A stretch of DNA of 64,000 nt from assembly GCA_016124385.1 (NCBI GenBank), contig WGNU01000001.1, forward strand, positions 434,001-498,000, in the 5' to 3' direction. The translations under genes were made by a program, and so were the position numbers. This DNA is from Alphaproteobacteria bacterium (GTDB lineage Bacteria; Pseudomonadota; Alphaproteobacteria; Micropepsales; Micropepsaceae). A model generated the notes under the pieces. It had not been told where the DNA came from. It was given only the letters and a program-made list of their open reading frames with translations, and did no database searches. This document shows, piece by piece, positions 28,572 through 36,289 of the stretch. The first letter of the stretch is position 1. Each line of letters opens with the position of its first letter.

Positions 28572-28858
28572 GGGATGGGAACCGAAAGGAAATCGGTCCG
28601 GAGAAGCGTCGCGGCCGGAGGGTGCCGGACACAAAAAACCCTCCGGAGCCGTGGCTCGGGAGGGGCGGTCAGCGGACGCCGCAATGCGTGTGCGCTAGCG
28701 CGAAGCCTCCTCGCGAGCCGGGGGGAACAATGTCGGCGACACGTTCCGTACTGTGATCAGGAAGAAGACTCGCATCGAAGAATCCGGTCTTGCGGAGGAA
28801 AGCGTGAAGCGCCGCGCGCGCCAACGCCCGTGTCTCGTAGGCTGAGGGCTGAAACCTG
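28572..28858. other. leader region between nucleotidyltransferase-like gene and MATE gene
   Basis: About 290 bases containing the two-state hairpin at 28615-28664. A 26-codon frame on the minus strand (starting M-R-V-F-F-L-I-T-V) ends with TAG before the terminator, but it has no Shine-Dalgarno sequence and its residues suggest no amino-acid sensing. Nothing else was recognised. Confidence 0.4.
28615..28664 (-). promoter_or_regulatory. terminator with mutually exclusive hairpin ahead of the MATE gene
   Basis: Terminator: CCCTCC-C-GAGCC and GGCTC-C-GGAGGG (plus-strand arms 28639-28650 and 28653-28664) followed on the minus strand by six U. Competing hairpin: the terminator's 3' arm sequence CCGGAGGGT (28638-28646) can instead pair perfectly over nine bases with ACCCTCCGG (28615-28623), enclosing the U-tract. 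Both cannot form together. This could be an attenuator for the MATE gene, or a simple terminator of the upstream gene with a chance complement. Confidence 0.5.
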
Positions 28859-30019
28859 TCAAGCCGAGAGCGGCTTCTTTGTGACGCGCCGCACAAGCGC
28901 CCGCTCGAGCGCGCGGTCATGGCCGCTCTCGTTGAGCGCGCGATAGGTGAGCCAATAGCGCCGCTCGGCCATCACGATCAGCCAGTCGAGGAGCGCGCGC
29001 TCGCCCAGAAGCCGCCGCGTGAAGGTAAGGCCGTGATGCGCCCAGAGCAGCCAGGGCCGCGGCGCGCTCGGATCCTCGTGCGCGGCGAGCGCGGCGCGCC
29101 CGGACGGCGTGAAGCGCGCGGGGCAGGGGATCTCGATGTCGAAGAGCTGGCGGAAGAGCTCGAGATGAAAGGCGAGCGCGCCGCCAAGGCCGATCTGCTC
29201 GAACCGGCGCGCGATCTCGGGCCAGTCGATCGCATCGCCCTCGCGCGTGACGAGGTCGAGCAGATCGAAATGATCGCGCAGCATCTGGAAGCCCGTCCAG
29301 AATTGCCGCGCGCCGAATTGCGCGTGAAGGATGCTGTGAAGAACGAGATGCGTCGCGCTCGGCACGAGCACGCGCGCCGCGCCGAACGCCATCGGCCGGG
29401 CCTTGGCGATCATCTCGTCGGTCGTCAATCGTCCGCGTACGATCCAATTGAGGGGGCGCTCGTGCAGCTCGATCGGAAAGGTTTGGCCCTCGGCGATGAA
29501 GGAGGGCAGATGATGGTGGCGCAGGCGCGGTGTCTCGCCGTGGGGTTGATAGCCCTGCGCGGTGAGGGCCGCCGTGGCGCGTGTGAGATCGTCCGCGTGG
29601 ACGAGAATGTCGAGATCATTGGAGAGGCGCAGCCGCGCGCGCCCGGCGGGATCGCACGCGAGATAGGCCGCTCCCTTCAGCATCACCGGCACGACGCCTG
29701 CCTGGTTGAGCAGGGCCGAAACGGATTCGAGTTCGCACGCCATTCTCGCGCCCCGCTCGCGCGAGAGCACGCGCACGCCCTCCAGCATCTCGGCGGCGCT
29801 GGGCGGCAGCAGTGCCGGCTGGCTCTCGGCCCGCTCGGCCAACTCGCCGATCACGAAATGGTCGCAGGCCAGCGCGATCAGCGAGTCCCAGTCCTCCGCC
29901 GCGATCGCCGCGAAATCGGGGTTCGGCGCGCGCAGCAGGTCGGCCAGCCAGCGCAGCGCGTCGGGCGCGGCCTCGGGGTCGCCGGAAGGGATCTCGGTGT
30001 CGGGTTGGACGAGGGCCAT
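28859..30019 (-). CDS. nucleotidyltransferase-fold protein (NTP_transf_5 type)
   Basis: 386 residues. A nucleotidyltransferase-like centre is visible: V-M-L-K-G-A-A-Y-L (113-121) followed by R-L-S-N-D-L-D-I-L-V with D135 and D137 as likely metal ligands. The helical C-terminal half has H-L-V-L-H-S-I-L-H. This fits the uncharacterised nucleotidyltransferase family PF14907, members of which occur in some peptide-natural-product clusters. It lies directly downstream of, and on the same strand as, three small-peptide genes, but a strong terminator separates them, so it probably has its own promoter. Substrate unknown. Confidence 0.75.
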   Translation of the reverse strand: MALVQPDTEIPSGDPEAAPDALRWLADLLRAPNPDFAAIAAEDWDSLIALACDHFVIGELAERAESQPALLPPSAAEMLEGVRVLSRERGARMACELESVSALLNQAGVVPVMLKGAAYLACDPAGRARLRLSNDLDILVHADDLTRATAALTAQGYQPHGETPRLRHHHLPSFIAEGQTFPIELHERPLNWIVRGRLTTDEMIAKARPMAFGAARVLVPSATHLVLHSILHAQFGARQFWTGFQMLRDHFDLLDLVTREGDAIDWPEIARRFEQIGLGGALAFHLELFRQLFDIEIPCPARFTPSGRAALAAHEDPSAPRPWLLWAHHGLTFTRRLLGERALLDWLIVMAERRYWLTYRALNESGHDRALERALVRRVTKKPLSA

Positions 30020-30102
30020 GCCTCAATCTGCCACGGGTACCTTAACAATCGGAAACGCGAACGGGGCTGGTCATAAGGGAGGGAAAGGGGTTTCGGGACC
30101 CC

Positions 30103-30146
30103 CCAAAAAGAGAACGCGCGCCCCGGTTCGTGACAGGGGACGCGCG
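30103..30146 (-). terminator. terminator of small-peptide gene A
   Basis: Arms CGCGCGCCCC (30115-30124) and GGGGACGCGCG (30136-30146, one bulge) are followed on the minus strand by TTCTCTTTTT. It ends the transcript of the gene at 30166-30363. Confidence 0.75.
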
Positions 30147-30165
30147 ATTCTGCAGGCCAAATCGC

Positions 30166-30363
30166 CTAGCGATGCTTCGCCGGCTTGTGGTGCTTCGGCT
30201 TGCGGCGCTTCGGCTTGCGGTGCTTCGGCTTCGGGCCTTCGCCGACCGACCGCGCCAAAGCGCGCTCCGCCGACAGCAGCACGATGGCCGCCGGCGCGGA
30301 ATAGGCCGCGATCTTACCAACCCGCTGCAGCGCCTCGCGGCGCGAAACAGATGGCTCGCTCAT
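30166..30363 (-). CDS. small basic peptide A with Tat-like leader and K-P-K repeats
   Basis: 65 residues. Residues 1-40 are a leader with S-R-R-E-A-L, a hydrophobic A-A-Y-S-A-P-A-A-I-V-L-L stretch and A-L-A-R at the end, resembling a twin-arginine signal with cleavage after A-L-A. The tail is extremely basic, built from K-P-K-H-R, K-P-K-R-R, K-P-K-H-H units coded by 15-bp tandem repeats. The leader differs from those of the genes at 30627 and 31119 by only one to three residues, while the tails are unrelated. The 5' region (GAACAGATGCAACGC, later GGCGTTA..GGGGACTC) is shared with gene B. Function unknown; an exported DNA-, RNA- or envelope-binding peptide, or a modified-peptide precursor, are possibilities. 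Confidence 0.8.
   Translation of the reverse strand: MSEPSVSRREALQRVGKIAAYSAPAAIVLLSAERALARSVGEGPKPKHRKPKRRKPKHHKPAKHR
30192..30236. repeat. 15-bp tandem repeat in the tail of peptide A
   Basis: Three units of GCTTCGGCTTGCGG(C/T) at 30192-30206, 30207-30221 and 30222-30236, the last slightly diverged, with a fourth degenerate unit at 30174-30191. Each unit codes five residues of the K-P-K-x-x type on the minus strand. Copy number could change by slippage. Confidence 0.75.
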
Positions 30364-30566
30364 GTTCTTGGAGTCCCCATAACGCCTGTCCGCGACATGC
30401 GGAACAGCCGTCGAGCGTTGCATCTGTTCTTTTGAAAACGCAAGACCGGCAAATGGAGCGGAAGAAAATAAAGGTCTGACGTCGCGCGGCCGCGTCACAT
30501 CAAGTATTTAGGCGAACAAAGCGACATGGTTACTTTCCACAAATCCACGGCGAAGGCGACAACGCC

Positions 30567-30604
30567 AAAAAGGAAAGCGCACCGCCGGGGGCGATGCGCT
30601 TTCC
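30567..30604 (-). terminator. terminator of small-peptide gene B
   Basis: Perfect 10-bp stem GGAAAGCGCA (30572-30581) with TGCGCTTTCC (30595-30604), followed on the minus strand by TTTTT. It ends the gene at 30627-30848 before gene A starts. Confidence 0.85.
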
Positions 30605-30626
30605 GCAACGATGGTGTTGCGATGCC

Positions 30627-30848
30627 TTACTTGACCTTCCGCACGATCACCCGGCCGAGGCCCCGGTGATAGTAGCGGCGATAGCCTGGCGGAACGGTCT
30701 TGCCCGACTTCGTCGGCGCGGGCGCGCTGACGGAGCGCGCGAGCGCCCGCTCGGCCGTCAGCAGCACGATGGCCGCCGGCGCGGAATAGGCCGCGATCTT
30801 ACCAACCCGCTGCAGCGCCTCGCGGCGCGAAACAGATGGCTCGCTCAT
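30627..30848 (-). CDS. small basic peptide B with Tat-like leader
   Basis: 73 residues. The first 40 are identical to peptide A except one S-to-T change (L-L-T-A-E-R-A-L-A-R-S). The tail is unrelated: a proline/threonine stretch, then P-P-G-Y-R-R-Y-Y-H-R-G-L-G-R-V-I-V-R-K-V-K, basic and aromatic. About 95 bases of leader-coding DNA match gene A exactly and the upstream 190 bases are also similar, indicating a recent duplication or gene conversion with tail replacement. It has its own promoter region and terminator. Function unknown. Confidence 0.8.
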   Translation of the reverse strand: MSEPSVSRREALQRVGKIAAYSAPAAIVLLTAERALARSVSAPAPTKSGKTVPPGYRRYYHRGLGRVIVRKVK

Positions 30849-31060
30849 GTTCTTAGAGTCCCCTAACGCCTGCCCGCGACATGCGGCACAGAAGTTTAGC
30901 GTTGCATCTGTTCGTTTGTGTGCGCAAGGGCTGCAAGGCAGCATGAAGAAAATAAAATGCTGACGCCGCGGCCAGGCATCCGGCCAAGTCCTTAGACAAA
31001 CAAAGAGACTGGGTTGCTTTCAACGCGGCCCGGGCGGGCGAAACGCGGACCCGCCGGAAA

Positions 31061-31099
31061 AGCAAACGCGCGCCGGAGCAAGAGGTCCCGGCGCGCGTT
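31061..31099 (-). terminator. terminator of small-peptide gene C
   Basis: Perfect 12-bp stem AACGCGCGCCGG (31065-31076) with CCGGCGCGCGTT (31088-31099), followed on the minus strand by TGCTTTTCC. Confidence 0.75.
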
Positions 31100-31118
31100 G
31101 CGATTGAGATCGTCGGCT

Positions 31119-31322
31119 TTAGTTCCGGCCGCGACGCGACGGCTTACGGAACTTCGGCTTGCGAATCTTCGGCTTACGCTCCTTGCGCGGCTTCTCGCCG
31201 CCCACGGAACGCGCAAGGGCCCGCTCCGCCGTCAGCAGCACGACGGCCGCCGGCGCGGAGTAAGCCGCGATCTTGCCGACGCGCTGAAGCGCTTCGCGGC
31301 GAGAAACGGACTGCTCACTCAT
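31119..31322 (-). CDS. small basic peptide C with Tat-like leader
   Basis: 67 residues from the ATG at 31322 (M-S-E-Q-S-V-S-R-R-E-A-L). An in-frame ATG nine bases earlier abuts the GGGG and is less likely. The leader matches peptides A and B at about 37 of 40 residues although the DNA has diverged by many silent changes, which argues for selection on the leader protein sequence. The tail has K-P-K-I-R, K-P-K-F-R, K-P-S-R-R units like A but is not repetitive in DNA. Upstream DNA is not obviously related to that of A and B. Function unknown. Confidence 0.8.
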   Translation of the reverse strand: MSEQSVSRREALQRVGKIAAYSAPAAVVLLTAERALARSVGGEKPRKERKPKIRKPKFRKPSRRGRN

Positions 31323-31495
31323 GATTTTCATCCCCTACAAACGCCCATTGACGCCGGACGTCCCCGCAAACTGCCCGTGTTGAGAGCATGCGGCAAGGCC
31401 AATGCTAACGATCGGTTAACCGGTTAAAGGCGGGATGTGTCGGGCGGCGGAGAAAGACTATGGGAAGCCATGATTTATATGGTTAATACTTCGTT

Positions 31496-32416
31496 TCATT
31501 GTTCCGCGTCGGATTCGGGCGCGACGCCCGCCCGCTTGGCGACGATGAGGAGCGCCCGGTTCAATTCCGCCCCGAACAAGACGACGATCGCGGAGAAATA
31601 GAAGAACACCATCGCCGCCGCGATGCCGGAAAGGCCGCCATAGATGACGGTGTAATTGGCGTATTGCGCGAGATAGATCGAGAATGCGGCCGCCATGATG
31701 AGCCAGGCGAGGGTGGTGACGAGCACGCCCGGCAGCACGTGGCTGACGCGCCGCTGCCCGCCGGGCAGCATCAGATGCGCGAGCGTCAGCGACAGCCCGA
31801 GCACCACGCCCGCGATCAGATAGCGCGTGACGATGTTCTGGCTGACCGAATCGATCACCACGCCGGCCAAGGGATCGAGCGATTCCCGCGCGCTGCTCCA
31901 GGCGACCGTCGAGGCGACGGTGAAGAAGCCGACGAAAAGCGTGATCGCGATCGCGGCAAGCACGACGGCCAGGCTCTCCAGCCGGCGCCAGATGAAATGT
32001 CGCATTTCGATGACGCCGTAAGCCCGGTTGAGGCCCGTGCGCAGCGATTCAACGCCGTTCGATGCCGACCAGAGCGCGACGAGCGCGCTGAGCGTGAGGA
32101 CGTTCGGGCTGCGGCTTGCGAGCGCTTGGCGCAGCGGTTCGGTGACCGCGCTTGCGATCTCGCTCGGCAGCGCCCCGAACACCAGCGTCACCGCGTCGTC
32201 CGCCGTGTTCTCCACATGGAAGAAGGCCGCGATCGCGAAGAGGAGGATCAGGAACGGAAAGAGCGTCAGCACGGCGGAGAACGCCATCGAGCCCGCGATT
32301 TCCAGGCCGTCGTGATTGATGAGGCGGTTCGTCGCCTCGACCCACGGATTGAGCGCCCGCCGCGTGCGCACGAGGCGGCTGGGCTGGCTCTCGACGGGCG
32401 GACGCATGTCGTTCAT
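31496..32416 (-). CDS. YihY/BrkB-family inner-membrane protein
   Basis: 306 residues with six hydrophobic segments. Family motifs are A-F-S-A-V-L-T-L-F-P-F-L near 46-57, L-W-S-A-S-N-G-V-E-S-L-R-T-G-L-N-R-A-Y, and a late Y-G-G-L-S-G-I-A-A-A-M-V-F-F-Y-F-S-A. The family was once annotated as RNase BN, which is not supported; transport or envelope roles are proposed. ATG 32416 and an in-frame ATG nine bases later are both possible. Diverges from the acyl-CoA dehydrogenase gene. Confidence 0.88.
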   Translation of the reverse strand: MNDMRPPVESQPSRLVRTRRALNPWVEATNRLINHDGLEIAGSMAFSAVLTLFPFLILLFAIAAFFHVENTADDAVTLVFGALPSEIASAVTEPLRQALASRSPNVLTLSALVALWSASNGVESLRTGLNRAYGVIEMRHFIWRRLESLAVVLAAIAITLFVGFFTVASTVAWSSARESLDPLAGVVIDSVSQNIVTRYLIAGVVLGLSLTLAHLMLPGGQRRVSHVLPGVLVTTLAWLIMAAAFSIYLAQYANYTVIYGGLSGIAAAMVFFYFSAIVVLFGAELNRALLIVAKRAGVAPESDAEQ

Positions 32417-32570
32417 GGGGCTGTTAGTTGCCCGTTGCCGCGCGCGCGCGCAAGGGTGGGACCCGATGCCGCGTGGCCCCGCGCCCGCTTCGGCTTCTGG
32501 TTCTGGCCGGTCGCTCTGTTAAGCTTGGGGCACCGCAACTCGACATCAAGAAAATGAGGGAGAAAAGCCG

Positions 32571-33866
32571 ATGGACTTCAACATCCCGGCCGACGTGAAG
32601 GCTCTGCTCGCCAAGATGGACGATTTCATCGAACGCGAAATCAAGCCGCTGGAAAACCAGGACGACAATATCCGCTTCTTCGACCATCGCCGCGAGCATG
32701 CCCGCACCAATTGGGACGCCGACGGCATGCCGCGCGAGGAATGGGAAGAACTGCTGCGCGAGATGCGCCGCCGGGCCGACAAGGCGGGGTTCCTGCGCCT
32801 TGCGCTGCCGAAGGAATATGGCGGCCAGGATATCGGCAATCTCGCGATGGCGATCATCCGCGAGCATCTGGCGGCCAAGGGCTTAGGGCTCCACAACGAC
32901 CTGCAGAACGAGAGCTCGATCGTCGGCAATTTCCCGCAAGTGCTGATGTTCCGCGATTTCGGCACGCCCGCCCAGAAGGACGAGTTCATCAAGGGCATGC
33001 TCGCGGGCACGCATCGCTGCGCCTTCGGCCTCACCGAACCCAAGCACGGCTCGGACGCCTCCTGGATGGAGACTCGCGCGGTGCGCGAGAAGCGCGACGG
33101 CGTCGATGGCTGGCTGATCAACGGCGAGAAATTCTGGAACACGGGCGTCCACATCGCGAATTACGACATGGTCTTCGCGCGCACCGGCGGCAAGGACGGC
33201 GACGCGAAGGGCATCACCTGCTTCCTCGTGCCGATGCAGGCGCCGGGCGTGAAGGTCGAGTTCTACTATTGGACGTTCAACATGCCGACCGACCACGCGC
33301 ATGTGACGTTCAAGAATGTCTGGGTGCCCGACACCGCCGTTTTCGGCCCGCCCGAGGACGGGCTCGTGCTCGCGCGCCATTTCGTGCACGAGAACCGCAT
33401 CCGCCAGGCGGCCTCCTCGCTGGGCGCGGGCGTCTATTGCCTCAACGAGTCGATCGACCACGCGCGCACGCGCAAGCCCTTCGGCAAGCCGCTCGCGGCC
33501 AATCAGGCGATCCAGTTCCCCACCGTCGAATTGATGACGCAGGCCGAAATGCTCCGCCTGCTGATTCAAAAGACCGCCTGGGAGATGGATCAGATGACGG
33601 GGCCGGAGGTGCAGCTCTACGTCTCCGACAAGGTCTCGATGTGCAATTACTGGGGCAATCGCTTCTGCTGCGAGGCGGCCGATTGGGCGATGCAGGTGCA
33701 CGGCGGCATGGGCTATTCGCGCCACAAGCCGTTCGAGCACATCTACCGCCACCACCGCCGCTATCGCATCACCGAGGGCTCCGAACAGATCCAGATGCGC
33801 AACGTCGCGGGCTATATGTTCGGCTATCTCGGCAAGAACCGCCCCCGGCGCGGGGAAGAACACTAG
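32571..33866 (+). CDS. acyl-CoA dehydrogenase family flavoprotein
   Basis: 431 residues, three-domain acyl-CoA dehydrogenase fold. It shows F-G-L-T-E-P-K-H-G-S-D-A (about 157-168), W-L-I-N-G-E-K-F-W-N-T-G, V-H-G-G-M-G-Y-S-R and a final R-I-T-E-G-S-E-Q-I-Q, the region where the FAD and catalytic loop lie. The longer N-terminal and C-terminal parts resemble the ACAD10/11 subgroup. It would oxidise an acyl-CoA to an enoyl-CoA, chain length unknown. ATG 32571 follows GAGGGAGAAAAGCCG. Monocistronic. Confidence 0.92.
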   Translation: MDFNIPADVKALLAKMDDFIEREIKPLENQDDNIRFFDHRREHARTNWDADGMPREEWEELLREMRRRADKAGFLRLALPKEYGGQDIGNLAMAIIREHLAAKGLGLHNDLQNESSIVGNFPQVLMFRDFGTPAQKDEFIKGMLAGTHRCAFGLTEPKHGSDASWMETRAVREKRDGVDGWLINGEKFWNTGVHIANYDMVFARTGGKDGDAKGITCFLVPMQAPGVKVEFYYWTFNMPTDHAHVTFKNVWVPDTAVFGPPEDGLVLARHFVHENRIRQAASSLGAGVYCLNESIDHARTRKPFGKPLAANQAIQFPTVELMTQAEMLRLLIQKTAWEMDQMTGPEVQLYVSDKVSMCNYWGNRFCCEAADWAMQVHGGMGYSRHKPFEHIYRHHRRYRITEGSEQIQMRNVAGYMFGYLGKNRPRRGEEH

Positions 33867-34242
33867 ACGGCGCCAAGGCCTCCAACGTTGTCTCGTCACC
33901 GCACGCGCATGCGGGTGGTCCATGGCCTCACAGGTTGTCCGGCGGCCATGGATCGCCCGCATGGCGCGGGCGATGACGTAAGAAAAACACTGAGTGTCAT
34001 GGCCGGGCCTGTCCCGGCCATCCCTCTTGCCGACCTGCCGAACTTGCCCGGCGATCGGGGCGCGATGGATGGCCGCCACAAGGGCGGCCATGACATGTTC
34101 GATGGCAGGCGGGGCACGTTCCCGCCCGAGGCGGGCCGCCGCACCGCCGCTTAGCCCTGACCTCTGAGGGCCTGACCTCTGAGGGAATGGAAATCATCCA
34201 AGGCGCAGGCTCCCATCGGGATCCCCGAAAGGAAGGTGGGCC
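33867..34242. other. intergenic with R2 repeat
   Basis: About 375 bases with no supported gene. A complete R2 element lies at 33995-34095, and a direct duplication of CTGACCTCTGAGGG occurs at about 34155-34183. The Shine-Dalgarno of the next gene (GGAAGG) is at its right end. Confidence 0.55.
33995..34095. repeat. R2 element (101-bp two-hairpin repeat)
   Basis: TGTCATGGCCGGG...CCCGGCCATCC forms the left hairpin and ATGGATGGCCGCC...GGCGGCCATGACA the right. The right stem has changed to GGCCGCC/GGCGGCC with both arms altered together. Confidence 0.75.
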
Positions 34243-34635
34243 ATGGATCGAACGGCGGAGAATCGCGCGGCTTTGGAGGCCTACGCCAAGGCCTGGCAGT
34301 CCGGCGACATTGCGGGGCTCTTCGCGGCCTACGCGGACGACATCGTCCTTCATTATTTCGGCGAGAGCGATCTGGCCGGCCTTCACACGGGCAAGGACGC
34401 GGCCTTCACCGCGCTGGCCGAGATCGTGCGCCGCACCAACCGCACGCTGGTCGAGATCGTGGACGTGATGGCCGGCCCCAAGCGCGGCGCCATCATCGCG
34501 CGAGAGGAGATGGAGAAGAACGGCGAGGCGCACGAGATCGAGCGCGTGCTCGTCTACCGGCTCGCGGGCGGCAAGATCGCCGAATGCTGGGTCTATGACC
34601 GCGACCAGCGCCTGGTGGACGCGCTCCTCTCTTAG
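34243..34635 (+). CDS. SnoaL/NTF2-like fold protein
   Basis: 130 residues in the NTF2-like alpha+beta cone fold: A-L-E-A-Y-A-K-A-W-Q-S-G-D-I-A-G-L-F-A-A-Y-A-D-D-I-V-L-H helix and strand, and a final V-Y-R-L-A-G-G-K-I-A-E-C-W-V-Y-D-R-D-Q pair of strands. Members include ketosteroid isomerase-like enzymes and binding proteins; the substrate cannot be assigned. GGAAGG precedes ATG 34243. Its TAG overlaps the TAA of the convergent aldo/keto reductase gene. Confidence 0.82.
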   Translation: MDRTAENRAALEAYAKAWQSGDIAGLFAAYADDIVLHYFGESDLAGLHTGKDAAFTALAEIVRRTNRTLVEIVDVMAGPKRGAIIAREEMEKNGEAHEIERVLVYRLAGGKIAECWVYDRDQRLVDALLS

Positions 34636-35636
34636 ACGTGCCCCATCACGCGCTTGGGGCGATAGGGCTCCTCCAGCGCCTTGACGTCGTCGTCCGTGAG
34701 CTGAAGATCGAGCGCCGCCGCCGCGTCCTCCAGATGTCCGGGCTTCGACGCGCCGACGATGGGAGCCGTAACGCCCGGCTTCTGTAAAAGCCACGCGAGC
34801 GCCACCTGCGCGTTCGGGCGCCCAAGGCGCTGCGCCACCTGCCGCACGCGCTCGACGATCGCGAAATCCTGCTCGCGGTAATAAAGGAGATGCGCGAACT
34901 CGTCCGTCCCCGCGCGCGAGGTTTCAGCGTTCGCCCCCGCGCCGGATTTGGGATTGTCGCCCGCCTTGCGGTTGCCCGCCAGGAACCCGCGCGCGAGCGG
35001 GCTCCAGGGAATGATGCCCACGCCCTCCGAGAGGCAGAGCGGCACCATCTCGCGCTCCTCCTCGCGGTAGAGGAGATTGTAGTGCGGCTGCATCGAGACG
35101 AACCGCGCGAGGCCGCCCGCCTTCTGCAGCGAAAGCATCTTCATGAACTGCCAGGCATGCATGGAGGAGGCGCCCACATAGAGCGCCTTGCCGGCCTTGA
35201 CGACGTCGCTGAGCGCTTCGATCGTTTCCTCCATCGGCGTGTCGTAGTCGAAGCGATGGATCTGATAGAGATCGATATAGTCCGTCCCCAGACGTTTCAG
35301 GCTCGCGTCCACCGCCTCCATGATGTGCTTTCGCGAGAGGCCGCGATTGTTCGGGTCCTTGCCCATCGGGTTGTAGACCTTGGTCGCGATGACGATCTCG
35401 TGGCGCTTGGCCATGTCCTTGAGCGCGCGGCCAGTCACTTCTTCGCTCGCGCCCAGCGAATACATATCCGCCGTGTCGAAGAAATTGATGCCCAGATCGA
35501 GCGCGGATTTGAAGAACGGCCGCGCCGCCGCCTCGTCCAGCACCCAGTCGCGCCATTTCGAGCCGCCATAGGTCATGCAGCCGAGACAGAGCCGCGAGAC
35601 TTTGAGGCCGGTCGAGCCGAGGCGGACATAGTTCAT
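34632..35636 (-). CDS. aldo/keto reductase
   Basis: 334-residue (beta/alpha)8 aldo/keto reductase. It has the catalytic D-T-A-D-M-Y tyrosine-aspartate region (about 51-56), A-T-K-V-Y-N lysine and Y-Q-I-H-R-F histidine near 120-125, and the C-terminal V-G-A-S-K-P-G-H-L-E-D NADPH phosphate-binding region. It resembles the YajO/Tas group acting on small aldehydes. The ATG at 35636 begins M-N-Y-V-R-L-G-S-T-G-L, the family start; the longer upstream frame has no such character. Confidence 0.92.
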   Translation of the reverse strand: MNYVRLGSTGLKVSRLCLGCMTYGGSKWRDWVLDEAAARPFFKSALDLGINFFDTADMYSLGASEEVTGRALKDMAKRHEIVIATKVYNPMGKDPNNRGLSRKHIMEAVDASLKRLGTDYIDLYQIHRFDYDTPMEETIEALSDVVKAGKALYVGASSMHAWQFMKMLSLQKAGGLARFVSMQPHYNLLYREEEREMVPLCLSEGVGIIPWSPLARGFLAGNRKAGDNPKSGAGANAETSRAGTDEFAHLLYYREQDFAIVERVRQVAQRLGRPNAQVALAWLLQKPGVTAPIVGASKPGHLEDAAAALDLQLTDDDVKALEEPYRPKRVMGHV

Positions 35637-35781
35637 GGGTATGGCTCCGCGAAATTGGGATGCAGCGCGCAGTATAGCGCGGCCCTCGCGTTCCGTCGCA
35701 TCGCGGCGATCGCGCCCGCCGGTTGCAAATTCGCGCCCGCCGTCGCACGGTCTGGTCTCAACGACAAGAGCGAAACCGCCA

Positions 35782-36282
35782 ATGGCGCCTGACCCCAAAA
35801 CGCCGGCTGAACAGCCCTCAAATCCCTTCGGATCGGACGAACGCGAGATCGACGCGCCGACGCTGCCCGGCAGCATCGCGCTGCTGGAATTCTGGCGCGC
35901 GAAAGTGGCCGCGAGCGGCGCGATGCGCCGCGGCGATTTCCCTGCGCGCGAGATCGCGGCGCTTCTGCCTTGGCTCATCGTCTATGAACCGGTCGACGGC
36001 GGCAGCGATTGCGTTTTGCGGTTGATCGGCACGGGTCTCGTGGAGCGCTACGGCGCCGATTTTACCGGGCGTCGCCTCGGTGAGCTGATGACGCCGGAGT
36101 CTTTTAAGACAGCGATGGCGCGCCTGACGGCCGTGACCGAAACACAAATGCCGCGCTTTACGTCCGGGCGGCTGATTGGCCTAGACCGTGACTTCATCGT
36201 CTTTGAAATCGTTGTCCTGCCGCTGCTGGCGCCGGATGGCGTCGGCAAGTGGGTGCTGGGCGGCATGTTCCTGAAAGGCTGA
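35782..36282 (+). CDS. PAS-domain protein (PAS_5 type)
   Basis: 166 residues. The central and C-terminal part resembles the PAS_5 family (PF07310) common in this class: F-W-R-A-K, R-x-D-F-P-A-R-E-I, L-P-W-L-I-V-Y-E-P-V-D, R-L-I-G-T-G-L-V-E-R-Y-G-x-D-F-T-G-R-R-L, and a final L-P-L-L-A-P-D-G. There is no output domain, so its signalling role is unknown. It lies seven bases before the GDPD gene and is likely cotranscribed. Confidence 0.8.
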   Translation: MAPDPKTPAEQPSNPFGSDEREIDAPTLPGSIALLEFWRAKVAASGAMRRGDFPAREIAALLPWLIVYEPVDGGSDCVLRLIGTGLVERYGADFTGRRLGELMTPESFKTAMARLTAVTETQMPRFTSGRLIGLDRDFIVFEIVVLPLLAPDGVGKWVLGGMFLKG

Positions 36283-36289
36283 GGCGCCC

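Noticed and set aside
28680-28860. Leader peptide upstream of the MATE gene
   Set aside because: A 26-codon frame exists but lacks a ribosome-binding site and any run of one amino acid; only the hairpins were retained.
30166-31322. Lasso-peptide or other named RiPP cluster
   Set aside because: No lasso cyclase, transglutaminase-type B protein, radical-SAM enzyme or dedicated ABC exporter is adjacent, and the leader looks like a Tat signal. Kept as an unnamed peptide family.
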